Shown: positions 26,282 through 37,149, counted from the first letter of the stretch. The stretch is DNA of 44,321 nt from an uncultured Rikenella sp. (GCF_910579375.1 NZ_CAJTUJ010000006.1:1-44321); one strand, 5' to 3'. Notes: generated from the letters alone by a model not told the origin. Numbers and translations: made by a program.

Positions 26282-26526
26282 ATGAAAAAGTAAAACTTTT
26301 TCTGACCATCGGCGGTGCATTATTAGTAACCGGAGTTGCCGTAGCCAATTATCTGATGGCACAGCCGAAAGAACCCGTTTCCGAACTAACTCTTGCCAAT
26401 ATCGAAGCTATGGCCGTTGGGAAAGATATTCAACCCAGCGTGGCAACATGCTTAGGAATATGGGGCGATTGTACTTTACCCGGAGGAACAAAAAGCAAGG
26501 CTCCCGCAGTTGAAGTAAATTTATAA
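26282..26526 (+). pseudogene. NVEALA-type secreted small protein, frameshifted at codon 3
   Basis: The frame from 26290 encodes about 78 residues: V-K-L-F-L-T-I-G-G-A-L-L-V signal, the LANIEAMAVG motif that defines the NVEALA family, and a Cys-containing tail (ATCLGIWGDCTLPGG). The natural start ATGAAAAAG at 26282 runs into TAA immediately. One extra A in the A-run would restore MKKVKLF and the whole protein. So the gene is broken, phase-switched at a homopolymer, or misread by one base. NVEALA proteins are found beside propeller lipoproteins, as here; their function is not established. More AT-rich than its surroundings. Confidence 0.75.
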
Positions 26527-26596
26527 TTAACGAACAAACAATCGAGAGAGCGGAATAAAATACCATTCTGCTCTCTCTTTATTTAAACCCTCAACT

Positions 26597-27682
26597 ATGA
26601 AAGTTCAATTCTCCTTACTCTACTTAGCCTTTTTTTTATGGGGATGCACACCTTCGTGTCCCAACGACGATCCCTTAGCTACTTTTAAGACTCACTTACC
26701 CACAGAATGGATTAGAGACACGGGATTATCAACCGATTCATTGGGAAATCCTGATTTTTTACATACCGTGGGAGGCCATCTGATTTTCATCGAACCAAGA
26801 GCAGAACAATTGCTATTACATTATGATCCAGAAACGAAGAGATGTACACGTTTACTCCCACATGGAAAAGCAGCAAACGAGTGCATGAATGTTCACCAAA
26901 TCGGATATTATCCAGCAGCAGAAAAAGAAGCATTCTATGTCTTCGACAATTATCAAAACCGCATTTTCTTTTATACCTTACAGAATGAGCTCCCCATATT
27001 AAATCATATCAGTACGATTCTTGAAGGCATTAAAACATTTTCATTCTTAACTGCAAATAAAATCTGGGGTTGTGCAACGGATAGCAGTCGATATGTACAA
27101 GCCGATACTTGCGGCACAATTGATTATCGATTCGGCGATTATCAGGAATATGGTCTATCCATACCTATAGGATCAGGTCTATTGCAAGGTTTATCCGTTA
27201 CAAATGCTCTTTCGACAAAACAAGAACGTTATGCGTGGTTCTCATTTTACGGAATTGGTTATCAAATACTTGAATGCAAACCGGACAGTTGCAAAATTAT
27301 AGCCGGAACATTATATCAATTACCTAAATTTCAAGTACATTCGAATTCGGGCATCGACTATCCGACATTCGAGCAGAATACCGTTGTCGGTTACCCCGCT
27401 GTAACAACTGATGGATCGTATATCTATGCTTTATATAGTGGGCAAAAATTGCAAACATTATTTGAAGACCCTGACCGTATTTGGCGAAGTCGTTCCATTT
27501 GTATTTACGATTGGGATGGACAACCGCAAATTTTACTGCAAGCCAATCGAGACTTAAAAACTTTGGCTTACGACCAAACAAAAGATCGACTATATGCACT
27601 AAGTTTAACCGAAGAGGGACTCTACGAATTGGTTTTTCTCGACTTATCAGATTTGCGTAAAAATTACAGCCTCGATAAATGA
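26597..27682 (+). CDS. Six-bladed beta-propeller (TolB-like) lipoprotein
   Basis: A 361-residue exported protein. Lipobox L-W-G-C near residue 17 predicts a lipid-anchored envelope protein. The rest carries propeller-like repeats, for example LHYDPETKRCTRLLPHGKA, FYVFDNYQNRIFFY, YIYALYSGQKL and YDQTKDRLYALSLTEEGLYEL. This is typical of the TolB-like six-blade family that accompanies NVEALA genes. Ligand is unknown. The gene is clearly AT-richer than its flanks, suggesting acquisition by transfer. Its stop overlaps the next start as ATGA (27679-27682), so the two propeller genes are translationally coupled. Confidence 0.8.
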   Translation: MKVQFSLLYLAFFLWGCTPSCPNDDPLATFKTHLPTEWIRDTGLSTDSLGNPDFLHTVGGHLIFIEPRAEQLLLHYDPETKRCTRLLPHGKAANECMNVHQIGYYPAAEKEAFYVFDNYQNRIFFYTLQNELPILNHISTILEGIKTFSFLTANKIWGCATDSSRYVQADTCGTIDYRFGDYQEYGLSIPIGSGLLQGLSVTNALSTKQERYAWFSFYGIGYQILECKPDSCKIIAGTLYQLPKFQVHSNSGIDYPTFEQNTVVGYPAVTTDGSYIYALYSGQKLQTLFEDPDRIWRSRSICIYDWDGQPQILLQANRDLKTLAYDQTKDRLYALSLTEEGLYELVFLDLSDLRKNYSLDK

Positions 27683-28786
27683 TAATTAAGTTATATAACA
27701 TTTTCCATACAGCATTATTGCCGATTCTTTTTGCGCTGTGTACATGCTTCGGTTGCGGCCAGCGGACGAATTATCGTCCGCTGGCTGTGGAGCAGGCGAC
27801 TCCGTTGGAAGGTGTCGTATTGGAGGACTCGATACTCACGTCACTTGTCACGAACCTGCAAATCGTCGGGGATTACCTCGCCGTGATTTATCTCGACACC
27901 TGTAAGAATCAGGGGCATCTGTATACGAAAAGAGGCGAACGGATCGTCGATTTCTGCCCCCTCGGAAAAGGGCCCGGCGAAGCGATCGCACCGAATGCCA
28001 TCGTACCCGATCGGGATTCGACCACCCTTTCCTTTGGATTTACGATGCACAAGTCAAAAAAATGATTCGGTGGCGCCTCGATTCCTTGCTGGCCGAAAAT
28101 CGGACTCCGATGGAAGAATTCGTGCTCGATGTACCGTTTTTTGCCGACGAAATTTTTGCCACGACCGACGGGATGGCAGGTTTTTTAAGGGCATATATCT
28201 TCCCAACCCAGCATGCCAACCGTTTACTCGGGAGGGGAAAGTAACGCACATGTACGATCGGTTTCCGGAGGCGACGGATACGATTCTGATGAAATCGGCC
28301 TGGCGCAACAGCTCGGCTGCCCTTTCGCCCGACGGCAAACGATTGGCATCGGGACTCTATTTCGGCGCGATTCTGGAGCTGTTCGACGTGGACGACGACA
28401 GCATCCGGCAACGGCATATCGAATATTTTGTCGAACCGGAATTTCCGTACGACAAATGGGGAAACCCGACCGATTTCGAGGTGATTACGTTCGGATTCGG
28501 GCCGCTCTGTGCGTCGAACGAGCGCGTCTATGCCACCTACAACGGAACGAAAGATTTCCGGAAGATGGATTATCTGGCCCTTTTCAATTGGAACGGGACA
28601 CTGGAGAGGGTTTATAAAACCGATGCGAATTTCGTGCGAACCGCTTACGATGCGGCGTCGAATACCCTCTTTGCCATAGTACTCTCTCCCGAAGGCGAGT
28701 ACCGCCTTATGCGGTTCGACCCTCCGATTCATCGTCTCTCCGCCGCTCTCGGAGCTTCGGATACCGCAGCCGACGGCGCAGAATAG
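27679..28786 (+). pseudogene. Second beta-propeller lipoprotein gene with two -1 frameshifts
   Basis: Three successive frames make one propeller protein. Frame one has lipobox C-F-G-C, then HLYTKRGERIVDFCPLGKGPGEA. It shifts near 28030 (restoring one base would give T-L-S-L-W-I-Y-D). The middle part is QVKKMIRWRLDSLL ... AYIFPTQ. It shifts again near 28225 to REGKVTHMYDRFPEA ... LFNWNGTLERVYKTD ... LSPEGEYRLMRF. Both shifts are single-base losses. GC content returns to the local high level. Overlaps the preceding gene by 4 bases. Its end overlaps the convergent FMN/4Fe-4S gene by 80 bases. Decay or sequencing error cannot be separated here. Confidence 0.78.
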
Positions 28787-29945
28787 CGAGCAGCTCGCCC
28801 GTCGGACAGACGATCCGACACCACGGCCGATAGAAAAAGAGCGACGCGCCGAGTCCGATCCCAGCCAATACGATCGACGAAGTAGCCGCCGCTCGGATCA
28901 AAAAAGCCGTGAACGGCTCGATATCGGCCAGTTCGAACCGCGGTCGGAGGATCAACAATCCGACGATAGCCGCCAACAGCAAACGTCGGCCCCACCGCGC
29001 TCCCTTCAAGACCGGTTTCGGAATCGGTCGTTTCCCGGGCCAAAGCTTTCCCGCCAACTCCTGCGCCGCGCCGAAAGGACACAGATAGGCGCAATAAAAA
29101 TCCCGGTTGGTAAACAGCGGTATCAATACCGCCGTCAGCACGACCGCGAGCATCCCGAACCGCGCAATGGAAGAGGCGTCGAAAAGCAGCCAGTTGTACA
29201 ACAAGCTCAACGACACGAAAGCTCCCTGCCAAATCCCCAGCACGGCCACCGAAAGCACCAGCAACGGGATTCTGATTTTCCGCGTCGTCTCGGGCGACAG
29301 AAAGCAGGCCAGCGACATGATGGTCACGAACAGCACGGCAAACTCGCCCAAATAGTTGGTTACGAAGTCCCAAGACCGGTTTTTCGGTTCCCGCCGGAGC
29401 AACGCGGCCAGGGTCTTATTCACATCGGCAATCACGGCCTGCGAGGTATGGGTAGCCCCCGACAAAGCGTCTACGTCGGGAATCCGATCATACAGATGGC
29501 GCCCGTTCCACTGCTCCAAGAACCGGGCTTCGGCCAGCCGCCGCACGAAACGCGGGGTCTCGTTATTAGGCAACATCCTCACGCCCCGGATAATCATCTC
29601 TCTGTCCAAAAAAATCACCACAGAGACCGGCCCGCCGAATCCCCGAGTCATATTATGCTCCTGCCGCCCGGCGATCAGGTAGCCGGACAAGGCATGGGGC
29701 TCTTCGGCTGTTCGCACTTCGTACATCACCGAGTCGTCGGTGGTCAATGCAACGGGGTGTTCGAAAAACCGGGCGACAAGGGTCGAGTCGAAACGGGTCG
29801 GAGCCTCAGGGGCCACCACTTCCCTCTCCTGACGACCGAACACGGCGTCCCGGTTCTCGCTCAGGGCATAAAGCACGACGAGCAAAAACAACAGCTTAGG
29901 GATTTTATTGACAATATGCTGCCAATACCGAAGGTGACCTGACAT
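28707..29945 (-). CDS. NosR/RnfG-like FMN-binding and 4Fe-4S membrane protein
   Basis: A 412-residue membrane redox protein. One anchor helix near residues 18-35 is followed by a periplasmic FMN-binding domain with SGATHTS near 160, the family site for covalent flavin on Thr. Then come four or more membrane helices and two C-x-x-x-C-P motifs, CAYLCPFGAAQEL near 285 and CRIVCPTGELLAI near 373, as in NosR/NirI/NapH proteins. Each motif shows two Cys rather than a full four-Cys ferredoxin set. Likely role: electron transfer across the membrane; partner unknown. Start 29945 is chosen for the anchor helix; a Met at 29981 is an alternative. Confidence 0.82.
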   Translation of the reverse strand: MSGHLRYWQHIVNKIPKLLFLLVVLYALSENRDAVFGRQEREVVAPEAPTRFDSTLVARFFEHPVALTTDDSVMYEVRTAEEPHALSGYLIAGRQEHNMTRGFGGPVSVVIFLDREMIIRGVRMLPNNETPRFVRRLAEARFLEQWNGRHLYDRIPDVDALSGATHTSQAVIADVNKTLAALLRREPKNRSWDFVTNYLGEFAVLFVTIMSLACFLSPETTRKIRIPLLVLSVAVLGIWQGAFVSLSLLYNWLLFDASSIARFGMLAVVLTAVLIPLFTNRDFYCAYLCPFGAAQELAGKLWPGKRPIPKPVLKGARWGRRLLLAAIVGLLILRPRFELADIEPFTAFLIRAAATSSIVLAGIGLGASLFFYRPWCRIVCPTGELLAILRRRLRYPKLRERRRDDESEGRTA

Positions 29946-29989
29946 TCCTTTTTCGTAAAACAATTCCTTTTTCGCCCACATTTTTTGAG

Positions 29990-30360
29990 CTGGACGGAAC
30001 CGTACCTTTCTTTCAAGAAAGGTACCCAAAGAACTTTTGCAGAGGTCGTCCCGGTGGGACGACCTCGGGTTCTCTCCGCCTTGTTCGTTAGGCTGTGGTT
30101 TTCCGGCGCGGGCGCATTGGGGTAATACTCGCATTATAGCGCCCCGCCGAGAAAACCCAGCCCAACCAATCGGGTAGACACGGTCAGAGCATCCCGCAGG
30201 GATGCGCTCTAAAGTTTTTTTGTTCTTTTTGTTCACAACCGACGCAGCCAGCGAGAGCAATGCAAACGCAGTTTGCAAATTGCCGAGCTGGCGAGGAGGA
30301 AAACGAGCGGAGCGAAGTTAAAGAGAACAGTACCCTCCTACACAAAGAACTACGCACGAT
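29990..30360. repeat. Repeat mosaic upstream of gltX
   Basis: No gene is seen. Stems: 30002-30025 (GTACCTTTCT-ttca-AGAAAGGTAC), 30042-30066 (GAGGTCGTCCC-ggt-GGGACGACCTC) and 30189-30205 (GCATCCC-gca-GGGATGC). Read on the minus strand, 30338 to 30170 is a complete composite repeat: GGAGGGTACTG, spacer, AAACTTTAGAGCGCATCCC stem, then CTGACCGTGTCTACCC. This has the same order as the plus-strand copies at 541-643 and 9297-9460. The spacer includes the GGAGGAAAAC ... AGTTA module shared with 17620-17695. Confidence 0.68.
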
Positions 30361-30467
30361 AAGCAATCGCTATATTGACAAATGTAATGATTTTTCGGCA
30401 GCATTTCGTTCCCCGGAAATGGAATAAAGTTTGTATTTTCGTGAGTCGAAAAAAGAAAAATCCAGCT

Positions 30468-32003
30468 ATGAACGACAGACCAGTGCGAGTTCGTTTCGCC
30501 CCCAGCCCCACCGGGCCATTGCATATGGGCGGCGTGCGCACCGCCTTGTACAACTACCTTTTCGCCCGTCAGCACGGCGGCTCTTTTTTGTTGCGGATCG
30601 AAGATACCGACTCTCATCGGTTCGTGCCCGGCGCCGAAGCATACATCATCGAATCACTGAAATGGTGCGGCATCGAGATCGACGAAGGAGTGAGCGTCGG
30701 CGGGCCGCACGCCCCCTACCGGCAGAGCGAACGGCGCGAAATCTACCTCCAATACGCCGAACAGTTAGTCAAAGACGGGTGGGCCTACTATGCCTTCGAC
30801 ACCCCGGAAGAGCTGGAAGCCATTCGGAAAGAGTACGAAGAACGGGGCGAGACCTTCGCCTACAATCATGCCGTCCGGACGAAATTAGCCACCTCGATCG
30901 CCCTGCCTGAGGAGGCGGTAAAGGCACGTATCGCGCGGGGCGACCAGTGGACGATCCGGTTCAAAATGCCGGAGGGAGAGACCATCGAGATGGACGACAT
31001 GATCCGGGGGCATGTGACGGTCAACAGTTCGACCTTGGACGACAAAGTGCTGTACAAATCGGCCGACGCGCTGCCCACCTACCACCTGGCCAATATCGTG
31101 GACGACTACCTGATGGAGATCACCCACGTGATCCGAGGCGAAGAGTGGCTGCCGTCGCTGCCGCTGCACGTGATGCTCTACCGGGCATTCGGCTGGGAGG
31201 AACGGATGCCGCGGTTCGCCCACCTGCCGCTGTTGCTGAAGCCGACCGGCGGGGGCAAACTCAGCAAGCGGGACGGGGACAAGTTGGGATTTCCGGTCTT
31301 CCCGCTGCAATGGAAACCGCAGGACGGCGGCGAAGGGGCACGGGGATATCGTGAAGACGGCTATTTCCCGGAAGCATTCGTCAACCTGCTGGCCCTGCTG
31401 GGGTGGAATCCGGGGAACGACCACTCGGAAATCCTCTCGATGCCGGAGTTGATCGATCTCTTCTCGCTCGAACGCGTGAGCAAGTCGGGAGCGCGGTTCG
31501 ACCCGGAAAAGGCCCGGTGGTTCAACGCGCAATACCTCCATCACAAGTCGGACGCGGAACTGGCGGCGCCCTTTCTGCCCGTGCTGGCGGCACACGGTCA
31601 TCGGGATATCCCGGTGGCGAAAGTGGAACGCATTATGGGATTGATCAAGGAGCGGGCGACGTTCATCGGCGATCTGTGGCCGCTGGCCGCCTACTTCTTC
31701 GAGGCTCCGCAGGAGTACGACCCGAAAGCGGTGGCGAAATTCTGGAAAGACGACAATCCGGAACACCTCCAGAACCTGCGGCGGCAGTTAGAGGTGGTTG
31801 AAGACTTCACGGCTCCGAACCTCGAAGCGAAAGCGCACGCGTGGATCGAGGAGCAGGGATTGCCGATGGGTAAAGTAATGAATACCCTGCGGCTGGCTTT
31901 GGTGGGAAGCAGCACGGGGGCGAACCTCTTCGACATCGCGGAGTTGATCGGTCGGGAAGAGTTCCTGCGTCGGATCGAACGGGCACACGAGATACTTGGA
32001 TAG
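30468..32003 (+). CDS. gltX: Glutamyl-tRNA synthetase
   Basis: A 511-residue class I synthetase. The HIGH-type motif is PLHMGG (residues 17-22, after RFAPSPTG). The catalytic domain has LLRIEDTD and YRQSER. KMSKS is represented by KLSKRDGD near residue 264. The C-terminal anticodon-binding helical domain ends in FDIAELIGREEFLRRIERA. ATG 30468 gives the family N-terminus; an earlier in-frame ATG at 30375 lies in repeat DNA. A weak TATTTTCG box at 30434 may serve as promoter. Whether it also charges tRNA-Gln cannot be told from this window. Confidence 0.97.
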   Translation: MNDRPVRVRFAPSPTGPLHMGGVRTALYNYLFARQHGGSFLLRIEDTDSHRFVPGAEAYIIESLKWCGIEIDEGVSVGGPHAPYRQSERREIYLQYAEQLVKDGWAYYAFDTPEELEAIRKEYEERGETFAYNHAVRTKLATSIALPEEAVKARIARGDQWTIRFKMPEGETIEMDDMIRGHVTVNSSTLDDKVLYKSADALPTYHLANIVDDYLMEITHVIRGEEWLPSLPLHVMLYRAFGWEERMPRFAHLPLLLKPTGGGKLSKRDGDKLGFPVFPLQWKPQDGGEGARGYREDGYFPEAFVNLLALLGWNPGNDHSEILSMPELIDLFSLERVSKSGARFDPEKARWFNAQYLHHKSDAELAAPFLPVLAAHGHRDIPVAKVERIMGLIKERATFIGDLWPLAAYFFEAPQEYDPKAVAKFWKDDNPEHLQNLRRQLEVVEDFTAPNLEAKAHAWIEEQGLPMGKVMNTLRLALVGSSTGANLFDIAELIGREEFLRRIERAHEILG

Positions 32004-32006
32004 CAT

Positions 32007-32384
32007 CCGTCCGACTGACCGATAGGGTCTGACTTTACGCGGGACGCGGATGTGCCTTTGAACGGGACTTTCCCGTACTACTCGGATGGGGTTGTCGGAG
32101 AATCTTATGGATCAGGAGACTACAAAGCCACCAACGGTCGTCTCTACAAGGTAACGGACGACGGCACCGCGGGAACCCCGCTCGCCTGGTACCCCGCACC
32201 GGGCTACCGCGGTCATGCGGATGGCGTGCAGCGTAACGTCGGCAGCGAGGGTACGGTCTGGTCTGCGTCGGTGCCCGACGGCAGCACGGGCGCCTGGCGT
32301 TTGTTGTTCGGCACACCGGGCATGCTTCCTTCATATGCGACCTATCGCGGCAACGGTTTTCTGTTGCGTTGCCTCTCGGAATAA
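32007..32384 (+). repeat. Cassette E: longest orphan variable-region segment
   Basis: Open for about 120 codons from just after the gltX stop to the shared LRCLSE stop at 32382-32384. The core (32196-32384, 63 codons) has PGYR, GTVWSASVP, YRGNGFLLRCLSE. Unlike the others it retains about 57 codons upstream of the core: GSDFTRDADVPLNG, YYSDGVVGESYGSGDY, NGRLYKVTDDG, LAWYPAPGYR. This looks like the preceding part of the same lectin-like or FISUMP-type domain. There is no room for a full gene, since gltX ends 4 bases before. It probably shows what the parent protein looks like next to the variable part. No stem follows directly. Confidence 0.7.
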
Positions 32385-32421
32385 ACGGAAGAACGACAAG
32401 TACGAACCGGTCAAAAACGCA

Positions 32422-32465
32422 AGAAGCGGGGGTGCAACTGTTGTTACAGTTGTACCCCCGCTTCT
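32422..32465 (-). terminator. Terminator of clpB
   Basis: A near-perfect 20-bp stem (AGAAGCGGGGGT-CAACTGT ... ACAGTTG-ACCCCCGCTTCT) with a TGTT loop. On the minus strand it is followed by TGCGTTTTT, and it lies 19 bases past the clpB stop. It also separates cassette E from clpB. Confidence 0.82.
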
Positions 32466-32483
32466 CTTATACCTCGGCGCTGT

Positions 32484-35075
<2,592 letters not shown>

Positions 35076-35146
35076 AATGGTGTTTATAGATTTTATAATT
35101 ATTTCCGGTGATTTGCCCGTTAAATCCTGCAAACTTCCTGCCAAAA

Positions 35147-35179
35147 AAGGGGTGCCTGACATTTTGTCAAGCACCCCTT
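35147..35179 (-). terminator. Terminator of the GH31 gene
   Basis: Stem AAGGGGTG-CCTGAC ... GTCA-AGCACCCCTT with a TTT-type loop. On the minus strand it is followed by TTTTTT. It lies 24 bases after the GH31 stop and before clpB. Confidence 0.78.
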
Positions 35180-35203
35180 CCGTCAGTCGCCGAACCAGCG
35201 GTT

Positions 35204-36808
35204 CTACCGTTTCAGTTCGTAATACGGAATGCGGCCGAGCGGCACGGAAATCTCCATCACCAACGGCCCTTTGAAGCGTTTCCCCTGATCGTCCACCCAT
35301 GTTCCGCGCGGCAGACGCACGGTGCGTTTGCCTTCGGCCGTCACCACAGGCGCCACGAGGTATTTCGCCCCGAGCATATATTGGTCGCGACAGTCCCAGA
35401 ACCCTTTGTTGGGATACATGTACTCCATGCTCCGCACCATCGGTTCGCCGGTCTTGGCCGCCTGTGCGGCGGTTTCGAGCAGGTAGGGGGCCATTTTTTC
35501 GTGCAGTTTCGCCGCTTCGCGGCAGTAGCCGAGGTGTTCGGCGTCGAGCACGCGCCACGGCGCGACCGAGAACTGCATCATCGGCATCAGGGCATGCAGC
35601 TGGGCCGACCGGACGATCAGATCCTGATCCAGCCGCTCCTGCGCTTCGGCGGAGAAGTCGGCCACTTGACCGCCTCCGACCATGTCGGGACAGGTGTAGG
35701 GATAGCCCAGAATCCCCGCATTGATCATCTCGGGCACGAGTTGTTGCAAAGCTTCCCAGCTGTGGTTCTTGTCGGCGAGCCGCTGCACGAGGGGCAACCC
35801 CTGCAATCCCCACGCGGCACGATATTCGTTGTACGGGAACCGGTTGCCCAGTTCGCCCCACCGCTGCAAGTGATCGACCGCCCGGGCATTCTTGTCGTGA
35901 TAATCCTGGGTGGCAGGGTCGTAAAAATAGGTGTCTCCGGCATCGAATTTGAAGCCGTCCACGCCATATTCCCGCTGCATGCGTTCAAGCTGACGCTGCA
36001 AATGAGCAAACGCCGCCGGGTTGGTCAGGTCGTAACAAGCGCTGTAACCGTTCCACCACGGTATGATCGCGGCTTTGTTCGTTCCTTTTTGTTTGATAAG
36101 GAACCCTTTGGACTGTAATTCGCGAAATTCCGGACTGTCCGGACTCACGAACGGCGATATCCACAACATCACGTTGAACCCTTTGGCGTGCAACCGGTCG
36201 ACCATCGCTTTCGGATCGGGAAAGCGCTCGGCTTTGAAGTCGAAGTTGCCGTAGTACCGCTGCCAGTTGTCGTCCACCATCAGTATCCCGGCAGGAAAGC
36301 CGTGGGCCAGAATGTCGTCCGCGTAGCGTTTGATGGCCTCCTGGCTCTGGTCGTATTGCAGTTCGATCCAGGTATTATATTGCGGCCGGCTGAAAAAGAG
36401 TTCGGGCGGGGTCTGTCCGTTCGAGCGGAACCGGGCGTTTTTGCCGAGAATCACGGCTTCGCGCAAGGTTTTCCCGGCTTTCACAGCCCGAACGTCTCCG
36501 ACGGGCGAGTCGATGAGGAATTTCCGCCCGTCGAACCGAAAGGTGAACGGCGCGTCGCTCCAAATATACCGTCCGAGGCTGGAGACGAGGAACGGAGCGG
36601 ACTGGTTTTGGAGGTTATCCGCGCCTAACCGATAGCTCCGGTCGGCGGCCTCGAAAGGCATGGCGGCACCGAGAGCCGTATAAGCTCCCCACCACCGCTC
36701 TCCGGCGAGCACCGGGATTTCGCTCTTATGCTGTGCGGAGGCGGTGCGGCACACCGTCAACAAAACGATCGAGGTCAGAAAAATCGAGAGATATCGGTTC
36801 TTTTTCAT
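35204..36808 (-). CDS. Exported GH31-family glycoside hydrolase
   Basis: A 534-residue enzyme with a signal peptide (1-26, ending ASA). The GH31 barrel has YDQSQEAIKRYADDI, the nucleophile motif DGFKFDAGD (Asp at about 289) and the acid/base motif CPDMVGGG (Asp at about 375). The KFDAGD form and modest length resemble GH31 alpha-galactosidase-like enzymes rather than long alpha-glucosidases; substrate is uncertain. No SusC/SusD pair is adjacent, so it is not part of a visible polysaccharide locus. Start 36808 gives the signal peptide; a Met nine codons earlier is less likely. Follows the DUF4286 gene by 23 bases. Confidence 0.88.
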   Translation of the reverse strand: MKKNRYLSIFLTSIVLLTVCRTASAQHKSEIPVLAGERWWGAYTALGAAMPFEAADRSYRLGADNLQNQSAPFLVSSLGRYIWSDAPFTFRFDGRKFLIDSPVGDVRAVKAGKTLREAVILGKNARFRSNGQTPPELFFSRPQYNTWIELQYDQSQEAIKRYADDILAHGFPAGILMVDDNWQRYYGNFDFKAERFPDPKAMVDRLHAKGFNVMLWISPFVSPDSPEFRELQSKGFLIKQKGTNKAAIIPWWNGYSACYDLTNPAAFAHLQRQLERMQREYGVDGFKFDAGDTYFYDPATQDYHDKNARAVDHLQRWGELGNRFPYNEYRAAWGLQGLPLVQRLADKNHSWEALQQLVPEMINAGILGYPYTCPDMVGGGQVADFSAEAQERLDQDLIVRSAQLHALMPMMQFSVAPWRVLDAEHLGYCREAAKLHEKMAPYLLETAAQAAKTGEPMVRSMEYMYPNKGFWDCRDQYMLGAKYLVAPVVTAEGKRTVRLPRGTWVDDQGKRFKGPLVMEISVPLGRIPYYELKR

Positions 36809-36831
36809 CGGATTGGCTATAATTTGACTGA

Positions 36832-37149
36832 TCAAAGGACTATTTTCTTGAGTAACGAGGTGAAATACAAGGTTTGCTCGCCGAACAGCGGGCCGGTGAT
36901 GGAGGCGTATTCACCGATCATTTCAGTCATGAATCGCTGGTATTCGGCCGTGTCGGGCACGTCGACCTGCAAGGAGTAGGTGTAATGCGGATCGCCGTGA
37001 TCGGTCAGCACTCGGGTGAAAACCATCCGTGTTTGGTCGCTGCCGAACCCACCGGCGCGCAAAAAAGGTACGAACTGCCTCACAAAGAGGTCGTACCACC
37101 GTTCATGCACGGCGGGCTCGACAATAAAGGTGGTATTTACGATATACAT
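36832..37149 (-). CDS. DUF4286 family small protein
   Basis: A 105-residue protein starting MYIVNTTFIVEP, with TMVFTRVLTDHGDPHYTYSLQV-like strands and a C-terminal TLYFTSLLKKI. This is the DUF4286 pattern, a ferredoxin-like dimeric alpha/beta fold related to small monooxygenase-type proteins; function is unknown. The frame stays open upstream through repeat DNA, but MYIVN at 37149 is the family start. It is the likely first gene of a two-gene unit with GH31. Confidence 0.82.
   Translation of the reverse strand: MYIVNTTFIVEPAVHERWYDLFVRQFVPFLRAGGFGSDQTRMVFTRVLTDHGDPHYTYSLQVDVPDTAEYQRFMTEMIGEYASITGPLFGEQTLYFTSLLKKIVL

Noticed and set aside
35076..35861. Extension of the clpB frame by about 260 codons upstream
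   Set aside because: The family N-terminus MTTSNLT starts at 35075. The extension runs antisense-like through the GH31 gene and its terminator and shows no domain.
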